Made by a program: the position numbers and the translations under genes. A DNA stretch of 64,000 nucleotides from RUG13091 sp045113315 (lineage in GTDB: Bacteria; Bacillota_I; Bacilli_A; RFN20; CAG-826): positions 57,749-121,748 of the forward strand of contig JBGUIX010000005.1 in assembly GCA_045113315.1 (NCBI GenBank), given 5' to 3'. Below, one piece after another: positions 16,002 through 24,825 of this stretch. The notes below the pieces were generated by a model that worked only from the letters and a program-made list of their open reading frames with translations, was not told the DNA's origin and ran no database searches. The first letter of the stretch is position 1, and every line of letters starts with the position of its first letter.

Positions 16002-16375
16002 TGAATAAGAAAACTTTTAGAAATGATTTAATACTCATCCTTTCTTTAATTACCGTAGTAGCGGTTTCTTTAGCGCTAGTTTTGGCGTTAAGAAAAACAA
16101 CTAATCTCATTGCGAAGATATCAGTACAAAATAATGTTATTGAAACAATCGATTTATCTAAAAAGGAAGAACATGATTATTTTATTAAAGGTTTAAAAGG
16201 TGAATTACATGTCCACACGAAAGATGGAGCGATAGCAGTAGTTGAATCTAATTGCCCTCATCAAGATTGTGTGAAGATGGGATATGTTCATGAAACTAAC
16301 AAACCGATAATTTGTGCTTATAACGCTGTTTATATCGCCATCGAAGGCGTTAGTGACGTTGATGTGGAGATATAA
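16001..16375 (+). CDS. NusG domain II-containing membrane-anchored protein (EetA-like)
   Basis: 124 residues: an N-terminal helix (about 9-29), then a compact extracytoplasmic beta domain of the NusG_II type. Cys pairs stand out: SNCPHQDCVKMGY and PIICAYNAVYI, a pattern typical of this family. Proteins of this type recur beside apbE, Rnf or Gx-transporter genes in Bacillota, and related proteins are found in flavin-based extracellular electron-transfer loci (my recollection of EetA; not verified here). It is translationally coupled to apbE by a one-base overlap. Function within the operon is unknown; a structural or cofactor-holding role is plausible. Confidence 0.8.
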   Translation: MNKKTFRNDLILILSLITVVAVSLALVLALRKTTNLIAKISVQNNVIETIDLSKKEEHDYFIKGLKGELHVHTKDGAIAVVESNCPHQDCVKMGYVHETNKPIICAYNAVYIAIEGVSDVDVEI

Positions 16376-16376
16376 G

Positions 16377-16895
16377 ATGAATACTTATAAGATTGCATTA
16401 ACAGGTGTATTAACAGCTGGAGCCATAGTCATTGCGATTATTGAATCCTTTATTCCAAGTATCGGTATACCAGGAATTAAATTAGGTTTAGCCAATATTG
16501 TTATCATCTTAACTCTTTATGAGTTAGGTATTGTGGAAGCTATTATTGTTGATTTTTTAAGAGTCTTTTTAGTGGGCTTATTAAGAGGATCTTTATTTAC
16601 TATGGGATTTTTAATGTCTTTAACTGGTGCGATATTCTCTTTAGGCATTATGATTCTTTTCTATTTATTAATTAAAAAATTCTCCATTATTGGAGTAAGT
16701 GTTATTGGATCTTTATTACATGTCATTGGTCAAATATTAATTGCGATGATATTTTTAGAGACTGGATATGTCATTTATTATTTACCTGTAATTGCTTTAT
16801 CAGCGATTATTGCTGGTGTATTTGTCGGAATAGTGGCCTCATTAATAATTAAGACTGGGGCAATTAGAAAAATTAGAGAAAAGCATAACTTTTAA
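16377..16895 (+). CDS. Gx transporter-family membrane protein (EetB-like)
   Basis: 172 residues from ATG 16377, chosen because GTGGAGAT precedes it; upstream in-frame codons fall inside the preceding gene. Four to five hydrophobic spans and many Gly residues. The N-terminal pattern TAGAIVIAIIESFIPSIG followed by IPGIKLGLANI is typical of the family once annotated as heptaprenyl diphosphate synthase component I and resembles ECF S-components. It closes the Rnf/ApbE/NusG-II series. In related loci the pair NusG-II plus Gx accompanies flavin or quinone redox modules, so a small redox-cofactor substrate is possible (inference). Confidence 0.82.
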   Translation: MNTYKIALTGVLTAGAIVIAIIESFIPSIGIPGIKLGLANIVIILTLYELGIVEAIIVDFLRVFLVGLLRGSLFTMGFLMSLTGAIFSLGIMILFYLLIKKFSIIGVSVIGSLLHVIGQILIAMIFLETGYVIYYLPVIALSAIIAGVFVGIVASLIIKTGAIRKIREKHNF

Positions 16896-16909
16896 TATAT
16901 TAAGGGTCA

Positions 16910-16915
16910 TATAAT
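16910..16915 (+). promoter_or_regulatory. -10 element (TATAAT) of the lipase-like gene
   Basis: A consensus TATAAT ends exactly 6 nt before ATG 16922 and there is no Shine-Dalgarno sequence, which predicts a leaderless mRNA. Confidence 0.65.
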
Positions 16916-16921
16916 AAAAGT

Positions 16922-18055
16922 ATGAATATTACCCAATATGTGAAAAGTTTTGGCAACAAACAGTTTAAAGAGCTACCTTTTAATGAGATAGATTCTTTAA
17001 TATTTTCTGAACTTTCATATATTAATTTTGATTTAGAAATCGAATCCACTGATTTTATTAAAATCAAAGATTTGCAAATTAAAGATTCCAAAGCTTTTTA
17101 TTATGGCAGTGTTGACGCGAAAAATAATAAGAAATTATTAGAAGCGATGATGAAATCTAAACGCTACCAAAATGTAAAAATTGGATATTGTAAATTATTA
17201 AATAATCATGAAAGTAGAAAGCAATTCTTTGCGATGACTTTACTTCTTCCTAATCATGTTGCTTATATTGCTTATCGTGGCACGGATACTTCTTTATTAG
17301 GGTGGAAAGAATCATTATCTTTGGTTTATGAAGAAGCAATGCCAAGTAAAGACTTAGCAGTGGAATATATACGAACAGCGACTACTTTATTTAAAGGTAA
17401 ATTTTATGTTGGAGGTCACTCTAAAGGTGGCTATCTAGCCATGTGCGCCGTCTTATTTATGGGAGAAGAATTAGAAGAAAGATTAATTAAAGCTTATACA
17501 TTTGATGGTCCGGGTTTAAAAGAAGATGTTGAAAAATTAGATTCGTTTAATCGTATTAAAGATAAATTAGAAAAGTATTTAACCACCCATGATGTTATCG
17601 GTGTGGTTTATAATCACGCTTCTAATGCGAAAATTGTATATTCCACAGGTGTTCTATTAGGTGGGCATGATCCATTTAAATGGATGGTTAATTATCGTAA
17701 TATGACCTTCTCCTATACTAGAGCTAGATCATATTCTTCTAGAAGAAGTGAAGAAGCGATGATGAACTGGCTCACTAATGAAAGCGATGAAGATAAACGT
17801 TTAGCGATCGAAGTGTTGTTCGATGTTTTAGGTGATTCAAAAACAATTTATGATTTATTACTTAATGCTTCTCGTATTATTAGTAACGGCAAGAAAAAAT
17901 TTAAATCTTATACAGTAAAAAGAAGAGAAAAGGCCAAAGAAATTTTTAAATCGTTAGGGAGATATTATCTCAATGCTTATTCACCAAAAAGATTCTTGAT
18001 GAAGAATAAAAATGATGTGAAGCAAATTGAAAAAAAGACAGAAAACCAATCCTAA
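16922..18055 (+). CDS. Mbeg1/DUF2974-like alpha/beta hydrolase (lipase-like)
   Basis: 377 residues, cytosolic. The serine-hydrolase nucleophile elbow is GGHSKGGYLAM (about residue 166), preceded by the oxyanion-type strand VAYIAYRGTD. Both are typical of the Mbeg1-like/DUF2974 branch of alpha/beta hydrolases. An Asp (in FDGPGL) and a late His (GGHDPF) could complete the triad. The last 80 residues are Lys/Arg-rich and partly helical. It stands alone between the Rnf operon and carD, with its own leaderless promoter. The substrate is unknown. Confidence 0.78.
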   Translation: MNITQYVKSFGNKQFKELPFNEIDSLIFSELSYINFDLEIESTDFIKIKDLQIKDSKAFYYGSVDAKNNKKLLEAMMKSKRYQNVKIGYCKLLNNHESRKQFFAMTLLLPNHVAYIAYRGTDTSLLGWKESLSLVYEEAMPSKDLAVEYIRTATTLFKGKFYVGGHSKGGYLAMCAVLFMGEELEERLIKAYTFDGPGLKEDVEKLDSFNRIKDKLEKYLTTHDVIGVVYNHASNAKIVYSTGVLLGGHDPFKWMVNYRNMTFSYTRARSYSSRRSEEAMMNWLTNESDEDKRLAIEVLFDVLGDSKTIYDLLLNASRIISNGKKKFKSYTVKRREKAKEIFKSLGRYYLNAYSPKRFLMKNKNDVKQIEKKTENQS

Positions 18056-18057
18056 AC

Positions 18058-18086
18058 TTACAAAAAAGGTCAAAAAATGAGATAAT
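18058..18086 (+). promoter_or_regulatory. Promoter of the carD-like gene
   Basis: TTACAA (18058-18063), a 17-nt spacer and GATAAT (18081-18086). The hexamer ends 6 nt before ATG 18093 with no Shine-Dalgarno sequence between, again predicting a leaderless transcript. Confidence 0.65.
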
Positions 18087-18092
18087 ATATAC

Positions 18093-18575
18093 ATGAAGGA
18101 TTATAAAAAGGGTGAACAAGTTGTCCATTGTCGTGATGGCTTAGCCGTCATCATTGATAGAATTTTTATGGGGGATAAAGAATATTACCTCGCCAAAACA
18201 ATTCGCGGTGAAGGTGAAAATGTTTATGTTCCTGTGGAAAAAGCGGAAGTTATCATTAGACCTCTATTAACGATTAATGAAGCGGATGCTTTATTAGAAA
18301 AAGCCAAATCCTTTGGTATTGAGTTTAATTCCAACACTAAACAGAGAAGAGACGCTTTAAAAAGAAGATTATCTTCCGGAAATGTTGAAGACATCATGTT
18401 TTTATATAAACAATTAGATTTTTATAAGAATCATAATGATGGTTCCATTAAATATGGACCGGTTGATCTTGATATGTTAAATTTTGCAGCGAAAAATCTT
18501 CTCGATGAATTATCAATCGTTTATAAAATTGATAGAGATAAAATTGACGAATTCGTCGCTAAAAAAGTTTTCTAA
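18093..18575 (+). CDS. CarD/CdnL-type RNA polymerase-binding regulator
   Basis: 160 residues, the usual size for CarD-like proteins. The N-terminal 60 residues form the RNA polymerase interaction (TRCF-RID-like) Tudor fold: YKKGEQVVHCRDGLAVI, then EYYLAKT and VYVPVEKA. The rest is helical and would contact promoter DNA upstream of the -10. Such proteins stabilise open complexes at rRNA and other promoters. It converges with the HAD gene, overlapping its 3' end by 17 bases, so no terminator separates the two. Own leaderless promoter. Confidence 0.87.
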   Translation: MKDYKKGEQVVHCRDGLAVIIDRIFMGDKEYYLAKTIRGEGENVYVPVEKAEVIIRPLLTINEADALLEKAKSFGIEFNSNTKQRRDALKRRLSSGNVEDIMFLYKQLDFYKNHNDGSIKYGPVDLDMLNFAAKNLLDELSIVYKIDRDKIDEFVAKKVF

Positions 18576-19215
18576 TTTTATCGAATATTTCTTCTGGTGA
18601 ATATATAAGGTTCGTGCATTGGCACGTTCTTTTTATTTCTTCAATTGTTCTATAACCATATGTGACAAGCATATAATCGACATTTGCGTTAAGGGCCGTT
18701 TCTTCATCGACATTAGTGTCGCCAATATATAAAACTTCTTCTTTTGATACTTTGTAATGATTCATAATATTTTCAATCATATTCGCATCTGGTTTCTTTT
18801 TGACACCTTCAGCATCGCCTTGAATAAAGTCGAAAATATGGGGATAGTGGTGGTCTAATAATATTTTTGCAACATCGATTATCTTATTTGTAGCGACCGT
18901 AACAATATAACCTTCTTTTTGTAGTTTTAATAATTGTTCATACATACCCTCATATGGTTTAGTAAAAACATCATATTTTTCACGATATTCATTTTTAAAG
19001 ATTTCTAAGCATTTTGGGTAATTTTTATTGCAAATACCATTAGGAATGGACCTTTCGACTAGTTTTGCGACACCGTTACCAATGTCTTTTCTGACCTGTT
19101 CCAAAGACCTTTCTGGGTAGTTAAAATAGCGCATAGAAAAATTAACCGCATTTCTTAAATCAATAAGAGTGTCGATTAATGTTCCATCTAAATCAAAAAC
19201 AATGACTTTTTTCAT
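18559..19215 (-). CDS. HAD-superfamily phosphatase (phosphoglycolate phosphatase-like)
   Basis: 218 residues, subfamily IA HAD fold. Motif I is FDLDGTLIDT (nucleophile Asp8 and acid/base Asp10), motif II is VATNK, motif III is the Lys in VKKKPDA, motif IV is YIGDTNVDEETA. The helical cap between motifs I and II fits phosphoglycolate or pyrimidine-nucleotide phosphatases, but the substrate cannot be fixed by sequence. Its ATG lies in the stop of the upstream sirtuin gene (4-base overlap), so both form one minus-strand operon, and its 3' end overlaps the convergent carD-like gene. Confidence 0.88.
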   Translation of the reverse strand: MKKVIVFDLDGTLIDTLIDLRNAVNFSMRYFNYPERSLEQVRKDIGNGVAKLVERSIPNGICNKNYPKCLEIFKNEYREKYDVFTKPYEGMYEQLLKLQKEGYIVTVATNKIIDVAKILLDHHYPHIFDFIQGDAEGVKKKPDANMIENIMNHYKVSKEEVLYIGDTNVDEETALNANVDYMLVTYGYRTIEEIKRTCQCTNLIYSPEEIFDKIRKLF

Positions 19216-19937
19216 TTTAAATTTTCTATTACTTTGATGACATCTTCATTGAAAACTAAGTCGCACATGTTGTCATAACTTGTAGCATCTTTATTGATAA
19301 CAACTAGATTTGATCCACGGAAATAGCGGATAAAGCCGGCAGCAGGATAGACTGTTAAAGATGTACCTACAATAATTAAGGTGTCACAAGTCATAATTGC
19401 GGATATAGCAAGATTGATAGTTTGTTCATCTAAAGGTTCTTCATATAAAACGACATCTGGTTTAATAATGCCACCACATTTATCACAAAGTGGCACTCCT
19501 TTATGAGATAACACATATTTAAGACCAAATAATCTTCCACATTTTTCGCAATAATTTCTATAAACTGAGCCATGTAACTCATAAACTCTATTAGATCCAG
19601 CTTCTTGGTGTAGATTATCGATGTTTTGGGTAACTATCGTAACGTTTTTACCTTTCTTTTCTAAATCCGCGAAATATTTATGTGCGGCATTCGGCTTAGC
19701 ATTTGGGTAACACATTTTCTCTTTATAAAATTCATAAAATAACTCGGGATTATTCGTGAAAAAAGTGTGAGAAATTATTTCTTCAGGTGTGTATTTATCT
19801 TTTCTTTTTTGACTATAAATACCATCTGCACTACGGAAGTCTGGTATGCCTGATGGAGTGGATATTCCTGCTCCAGTAAAAACTACTATTGAGGAAGAAT
19901 GATCAATTATTCTTTTTAATTCATCGTATTTATTCAT
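19212..19937 (-). CDS. NAD-dependent protein deacylase, sirtuin family
   Basis: 241 residues, the size of bacterial CobB/SrtN. The NAD-binding motif GAGISTPSGIPDFRS, catalytic His in YELHGSV, TQNIDNLH and the C-terminal GTSLTVYPA are intact. The structural zinc site is complete (CEKCG and CDKCG pairs). It removes acyl groups from lysines using NAD. It is the first gene of a two-gene minus-strand unit with the HAD phosphatase. A consensus -10 sits 6 nt before the ATG and there is no ribosome-binding site. Confidence 0.95.
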   Translation of the reverse strand: MNKYDELKRIIDHSSSIVVFTGAGISTPSGIPDFRSADGIYSQKRKDKYTPEEIISHTFFTNNPELFYEFYKEKMCYPNAKPNAAHKYFADLEKKGKNVTIVTQNIDNLHQEAGSNRVYELHGSVYRNYCEKCGRLFGLKYVLSHKGVPLCDKCGGIIKPDVVLYEEPLDEQTINLAISAIMTCDTLIIVGTSLTVYPAAGFIRYFRGSNLVVINKDATSYDNMCDLVFNEDVIKVIENLK

Positions 19938-19943
19938 GGCATT

Positions 19944-19949
19944 ATTATA
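19944..19949 (-). promoter_or_regulatory. -10 element (TATAAT) of the sirtuin/HAD unit
   Basis: On the minus strand TATAAT is followed by AATGCC and then the ATG (19937). The 6-nt gap places +1 at the start codon. Confidence 0.65.
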
Positions 19950-20029
19950 TAATTTTTTGATATTTAAAGATATATATCTTTCCTTTAAATGGCAATTTCT
20001 TTAATAAAATATAAGAACAAAGTTCTTTC

Positions 20030-20058
20030 TTGTTATTAGTTTTAACACTAATTATAAT
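20030..20058 (+). promoter_or_regulatory. Promoter of the ligase-smpB-folC operon
   Basis: TTGTTA (20030-20035), a 17-nt spacer, TATAAT (20053-20058). The ATG at 20070 is 11 nt after the hexamer, so any leader is about 4-5 nt. Confidence 0.65.
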
Positions 20059-20069
20059 GTATAAGAATT

Positions 20070-22151
20070 ATGGGAAAACTAAAGTTTACACTTGTTAATA
20101 TTTGGTTTTGGGTAGCGATGATTTTAGTTTGTTTTTTAACTGAAAACCTTGCTCATCTAACACCTAATCCTAAAGCCGGTTTTGATTACCCAACTTTATT
20201 TTTATTAACATTTTCTTGTTTAGTATCTCTTTTCATGTTCTATTTCATCAATCATAGGAACAATAAGATGAAGATAGATTGGGTTTTACTTCCCGCTGTT
20301 ATTATTGTCGGTGGTGTATTTACATTATCGATTTGGCTAAATAAGGGTGCTGAATATCCATTTGCTGATGGTAGTGGTTCTTTTGAAGTGATCATCTCTA
20401 ACCACGATAAGATTAAAGCCACAATTACTTTATGGGTATTTTTAATATTTTCTTATGCAATGTTTTTCTCATTACATATCAATTCCCCATTTTCTAGGAA
20501 AATTAGATTTTTGGCTTTAGTGGGAGTGGGTGCCGCTTTAATTTCATTAATTTATTCTTTAATTACCGAAAAAGATGTTTATATCTCCATTTTTAAAGGA
20601 AAGGTTGATCCAGGTGCATCGATTGATTCTTTCTACGGCAATAAAAATTATTATGGCGGTGTTTTATTTATTGGATTCTTATCTTGTATTATCGCAAATT
20701 ACTATAAACCAAGATTTTATACTTTCTTATTAGCGGTCATTTTCCCATTAGGAATTTTAGCATCTGCTTCTATGCTTCCAGCCATCATTTCTATTGTGGC
20801 AATGCTCATCTATTTATTTGAAGAAATCATTCGCTATTCCATTAAAAAGAAGTGGTTATATTCCTTTTTTGCAACGTTTTCGATAATTTGTGTATTAGCT
20901 TTAGTCATTCTTTTCTTCTATGGTGTGACCCATATGTGGGACGGCTTTATTGGTTTAGATGCTTATTTAACAGAGATGTTTCAAAAGAAGAATTTTGCGA
21001 CTTACAGTGGTCGTATTGATATTTGGAAAAGTGTCTTTCCATATTGTTTTGATAACTTTACTCATTTATTCCTCGGTCATGGTTTTATGATTTCTGAAAA
21101 AACCATCTTAGGAATTACTGGAGCGATGCATAATAGCAATCTTCCTGGTGTAAGAACCGCTCATAACGGATATCTACAAATATTATTTGAATATGGTTTA
21201 TTTGGGGTTCTTATTCATCTTATCTTAGTGAGTTATTTCATTTATTGTTGTATTCGTTTACTTCTTGAGAAGAGATTCCATTTTGTTTTCATCTATTTAT
21301 TCGTCGGTCTTTGTTGTGCAGCATATAACTTTTGTGAATCCAGTTCATATTTTGATGCTGGTGTTAAAGAAATCTTTATGACTTGTTTATTTGTTATGCC
21401 AGTCATTAGAGATGCCAAATTCATTAACCACTATAAGAAAGTGGAAGAAATCAAAAATAGTGAAGTAACTGGTAAAGAGCTCGATCACATTTCATTAGGC
21501 AAAGTTTTATCTGTTGTCATAATGTCAGTCATAATCATAACTGGAACTATGTTTATGTCTCCGATTTCTTATAATTCTAATTGGTTAAGATATTTATTAT
21601 TAAATATCATTATCGGTTCGAGTATCGCTTTAGTATTCATCCCATATCTCATTGCTTTATATTATAAAAACAGTGATAAATTATTCTTTATTTTAAGATT
21701 CGCATTTAACATTATATTAATGGGATTAGCGGTTAGTTTCTGCTTCATCTTCTTTAATAGAGATCCTAAACTAAAGAGCTTAATTCCATATTTAATTCCA
21801 AGTATTATAACCGGTATGCTTCTATTAGAAGTTTTCTTCTATTCATTAATTAAAAGGGGAAGCATTAAACAATGGGCGAATATCACCTTTGTCGGCGGTT
21901 TCTATATTAATAAAATTGCAATATTAGGTGGCTTACTCTTTGGAGCCATTCCATATCTAGTGATGGAAAATCTTGGTTATATGAACATGTTTATTTATGT
22001 TCTTGTACCATTTATTTCCTTTATTGGTTATTACGCTTTGTTATATTTCTTCCCATCGAAACAAGGGAAAGAAATATTTAATAATTTAAATAACACGATG
22101 ATTAATTATCAGAAAGAATTAGTCATAAAAGGAGAAAAATATTATGGCTAA
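20070..22151 (+). CDS. O-antigen ligase/Wzy-like polytopic membrane protein
   Basis: 693 residues with more than a dozen hydrophobic spans. The O-antigen ligase/polymerase signature is a large external loop ending in TAHNGYLQILFEYGLFG, preceded by GRIDIWKS and a FGHG-like LFLGHGFM. These enzymes join glycan chains to lipid carriers or polymerise repeat units. After about residue 470 there are about 200 further residues with five or six spans that are not part of the classic domain; I do not recognise this extension. No other surface-polysaccharide genes are adjacent. It overlaps smpB by 8 bases and heads that operon. Confidence 0.78.
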   Translation: MGKLKFTLVNIWFWVAMILVCFLTENLAHLTPNPKAGFDYPTLFLLTFSCLVSLFMFYFINHRNNKMKIDWVLLPAVIIVGGVFTLSIWLNKGAEYPFADGSGSFEVIISNHDKIKATITLWVFLIFSYAMFFSLHINSPFSRKIRFLALVGVGAALISLIYSLITEKDVYISIFKGKVDPGASIDSFYGNKNYYGGVLFIGFLSCIIANYYKPRFYTFLLAVIFPLGILASASMLPAIISIVAMLIYLFEEIIRYSIKKKWLYSFFATFSIICVLALVILFFYGVTHMWDGFIGLDAYLTEMFQKKNFATYSGRIDIWKSVFPYCFDNFTHLFLGHGFMISEKTILGITGAMHNSNLPGVRTAHNGYLQILFEYGLFGVLIHLILVSYFIYCCIRLLLEKRFHFVFIYLFVGLCCAAYNFCESSSYFDAGVKEIFMTCLFVMPVIRDAKFINHYKKVEEIKNSEVTGKELDHISLGKVLSVVIMSVIIITGTMFMSPISYNSNWLRYLLLNIIIGSSIALVFIPYLIALYYKNSDKLFFILRFAFNIILMGLAVSFCFIFFNRDPKLKSLIPYLIPSIITGMLLLEVFFYSLIKRGSIKQWANITFVGGFYINKIAILGGLLFGAIPYLVMENLGYMNMFIYVLVPFISFIGYYALLYFFPSKQGKEIFNNLNNTMINYQKELVIKGEKYYG

Positions 22152-22605
22152 AGAAGTAACTGGAATTAAAATCATCGCTACAAATAAGAAAGCTTCATTT
22201 AATTATTTTTTAAGTGACTTTATGGAATGCGGAATCGTCTTAAAAGGAACAGAGATTAAATCTTTACGTGTTCATTCTTGTTCTATTGGCGATGCTTATA
22301 TCATTATCCGTAATCAAGAAGCGGAAATTATTAATATGCATATTAATCCATATGAACAAGGTAATATCTTTAATCAAGATCCGTTAAGAACTAGAAAACT
22401 TTTATTACATAAAAAGCATATCAGATGGTTTGAAGAACAAGTCAAAAAAGGTGGTTTCACTATAGTGCCCACGAAGATTTATTTTAAAAAAGGCAAATGC
22501 AAAGTGGAGATTGCTTTAGGAAAAGGTAAGAAGAATTACGATAAACGTGAAACAATTAAAAAACGCGATGTCGAAAGAAATCTTAGAAAGGGGAATGATT
22601 ATTAA
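22144..22605 (+). CDS. smpB: SsrA-binding protein
   Basis: 153 residues, standard length. SmpB binds tmRNA and places it in stalled ribosomes for trans-translation. Recognisable elements are the N-terminal KIIATNKKASFNYF, the OB-fold core CGIVLKGTEIKSLR, the conserved DAY-x-I-I-R-x-x-E region, INPYEQGN and the C-terminal basic tail with KNYDKRETIKKRD. It starts after AAAGGAGAA within the end of the upstream ligase-like gene. The tmRNA gene itself is not in this window. Confidence 0.96.
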   Translation: MAKEVTGIKIIATNKKASFNYFLSDFMECGIVLKGTEIKSLRVHSCSIGDAYIIIRNQEAEIINMHINPYEQGNIFNQDPLRTRKLLLHKKHIRWFEEQVKKGGFTIVPTKIYFKKGKCKVEIALGKGKKNYDKRETIKKRDVERNLRKGNDY

Positions 22606-23828
22606 TGGAAAAAACATTTTTTGATCAGTTTAGAACTGGTGATTATCAAAGAAGTAACTTCGAAGATTTTTTAAGCGCGGTTAATTTCCATTATGAAGTT
22701 CCTTCTATCCATATTACAGGCACTAATGGTAAAGGCAGTACTGCTTGTTATATCGCAAGTGCCTATACCGCTAATGGATATAAAGTCGGCTTATTTAAAT
22801 CTCCATTTTTACATGAATTTAACGAGATGATTTCCATTAATGGAAATAATATCAAAGATGAAGAATTCTTAGAGATATTTAATCAATACAAAAAACAAAT
22901 CGATAAATACAATTTATCCGCGTTTGAGGTTCAAACCTTTATTGCTTTTATTTATTTTAAAAATAATAACTGCGATATCAGCGTTATTGAATGTGGTATG
23001 GGAGGAGAAGTAGACGCTACTAACATCTTTACCCCCGTGCTATCAATTATTACTACAATCTCTTTAGAGCACACGGAATATCTCGGCTATTCAATTACAG
23101 AAATCGCCACTCAAAAAGCCGGCATTATTAAAGATGAAGTTCCGGTTTTGATCGGTGACTTATCAGAAGACGCTCTTACAGTTATCGTTAAAAAGAGTAA
23201 AGAAACAAATTCGAAGGTTTGTTATATGGGCCATTATGTTAATGTGGCTTATTCTGATAGTGGATATAGTTTTGATTATGCTGAATTTAACGATGTGAAA
23301 TTAACTTCAGTGGCTGATTATAGTGTGACTGATGCTTCTATGGCTTTAGAAGCCATTAAAGTCTTAAAAGATAGATTTAATTATGACGTTAACAAAGTTA
23401 AAGAGGGCTTGGCAAAAGTAGTGATGGATTGCCGCATGAATGTAGTTAGCAAAAAACCATTAGTCATTATTGATGGTGCGCATAATCCAGAAGCTATGAA
23501 GAAGCTCTGCTCAAATCAACTCTTTTTAGTTACTAAAGATAAACCAATACATGTTATATTTGCTTGTTTTAGAGATAAGAATTTAGGCAACATGTTTTCT
23601 TCTTTAGGGGCGGTTAGTAATGATATATCATTAACTACATTTGATCATCCTAGAGCTAGAACTGAAGAAGAATATTTCTTATTCATGGGTGATTATCCTT
23701 TCTTTAGCGACGCCAAAGAACTTTTGAAGGCGAAAATGAATAAATTTCCAGATGATGCGATTTTAATTACTGGTTCATTAGCTTTTGCTGCTTATATGAA
23801 AGATTTATTTGATAAAGGAACTTTTTAA
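22605..23828 (+). CDS. folC: Folylpolyglutamate synthase / dihydrofolate synthase
   Basis: 407 residues, a Mur-ligase-fold enzyme that adds glutamate to folates. The ATP-binding loop is ITGTNGKGSTACYI; the metal-binding MGGEVDATN, the SLEHTEYLG region and the C-terminal-domain motif IDGAHNPEA are all present. It starts on the last base of the smpB stop (TAATG) and ends with the same arrangement against the next gene, a folate-type ECF S component. The pair suggests that the cell imports folate and retains it by polyglutamylation. Confidence 0.94.
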   Translation: MEKTFFDQFRTGDYQRSNFEDFLSAVNFHYEVPSIHITGTNGKGSTACYIASAYTANGYKVGLFKSPFLHEFNEMISINGNNIKDEEFLEIFNQYKKQIDKYNLSAFEVQTFIAFIYFKNNNCDISVIECGMGGEVDATNIFTPVLSIITTISLEHTEYLGYSITEIATQKAGIIKDEVPVLIGDLSEDALTVIVKKSKETNSKVCYMGHYVNVAYSDSGYSFDYAEFNDVKLTSVADYSVTDASMALEAIKVLKDRFNYDVNKVKEGLAKVVMDCRMNVVSKKPLVIIDGAHNPEAMKKLCSNQLFLVTKDKPIHVIFACFRDKNLGNMFSSLGAVSNDISLTTFDHPRARTEEEYFLFMGDYPFFSDAKELLKAKMNKFPDDAILITGSLAFAAYMKDLFDKGTF

Positions 23829-24625
23829 TGTTTAAACCGCTTTTAAATGTCAAAATATCTCCCATACAAAAGATCACTTTTTCCGGTTTATTGATAGCGG
23901 TTGTTATCATATTGCAAAAGATATTAGCAATAAACTACATTCCGATTGTTCCATTTTTAAGGATTTCATTGGGTGGCCCGGCATTAATTATTTTCTCATC
24001 TTTATTTTTAGGACCGATTTATGGCCTATTTATTGGAGCAGCCTCTGATATTCTCGGTTATTTTATATTTGACCCAAAAGCAAATGCATTTTTCCCTCAA
24101 ATTACCGCTATTTATGCAGTTTTAGGGCTAGTTTCGTATTTTGTATTTTTGTTATTTAAGCTCATTAAAAACAAGACTCTGATGCTTATTATTGAAGGCG
24201 CAACCTTTATTGGATTGTTGGTGTTTATCACTTTATATTTATGTTTAAATACTAACCTTCAATTATATACTTCTACTTATGAAGTTCAGTTGTGGCAAAA
24301 GATTGTTATTCCTATCGTTTTGTTTGTCTTATTATCTTTGCTATTTGTTTCTTCAATTATTTTTGATAAAAAAAGTGAAAAATGGAATTTGGTTATAAGT
24401 CCAATTAACATTTCCTTTTCTTGTTTTGTTATCGAAGTAACAGTTATGGTGTTATTCGGAACACTAATGAAAGGTTTTGCTTTTGGCTTTGCCACTTATC
24501 CAATGATTTTATTAACGCAGATTATCGTTTTATTTATAAATGTTCCACTAAACACTTGGCTATTAATTCTTTTACTTAGAGTTACTAATCGTTTTTACAA
24601 TAAGCCAGAAACTTTTTATAATTAG
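23828..24625 (+). CDS. ECF transporter S component, probably folate-specific (FolT-like)
   Basis: 265 residues with six or seven hydrophobic spans. Typical S-component features: an N-terminal ITFSGLLIAVVIILQ helix, RISLGGPALIIFSSLFLGP and the ASDILGYFIFDP motif that resembles FolT proteins. It would partner with an EcfA/A'/T module encoded elsewhere. The folate assignment rests on these motifs and on the one-base overlap with folC. It is about 60-80 residues longer than many S components because of an expanded middle loop between about residues 110 and 190. Biotin or another vitamin is a less likely alternative. Confidence 0.82.
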   Translation: MFKPLLNVKISPIQKITFSGLLIAVVIILQKILAINYIPIVPFLRISLGGPALIIFSSLFLGPIYGLFIGAASDILGYFIFDPKANAFFPQITAIYAVLGLVSYFVFLLFKLIKNKTLMLIIEGATFIGLLVFITLYLCLNTNLQLYTSTYEVQLWQKIVIPIVLFVLLSLLFVSSIIFDKKSEKWNLVISPINISFSCFVIEVTVMVLFGTLMKGFAFGFATYPMILLTQIIVLFINVPLNTWLLILLLRVTNRFYNKPETFYN

Positions 24626-24633
24626 GTCACTAT

Positions 24634-24825
24634 ATGGAAGAAAAAGAAAAAATTGAAAGAGAACAAATTGATGATGGCACCATCCCCGCTAAAGAAGGGG
24701 AGCCAATGACTGATCATTATTCATTCCCGTTTAAAGGATTTCTAATCTTAACAGGAATAGTGGTTACTTTGATGATTGTCTGTGTCATTGTCATTTTATG
24801 TAATGGAGGATTTTATCAATGGTAA
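24634..24825 (+). CDS. Small single-span membrane protein
   Basis: 63 residues: a charged, Glu-rich N-terminal half and one transmembrane helix (about 36-57) near the C-terminus. No family recognised. It begins 9 bases after the folate S component and overlaps the next gene by 7 bases, so it is probably a real operon member. TATAAT at 24617-24622 could also serve as an internal promoter. Function unknown. Confidence 0.55.
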   Translation: MEEKEKIEREQIDDGTIPAKEGEPMTDHYSFPFKGFLILTGIVVTLMIVCVIVILCNGGFYQW

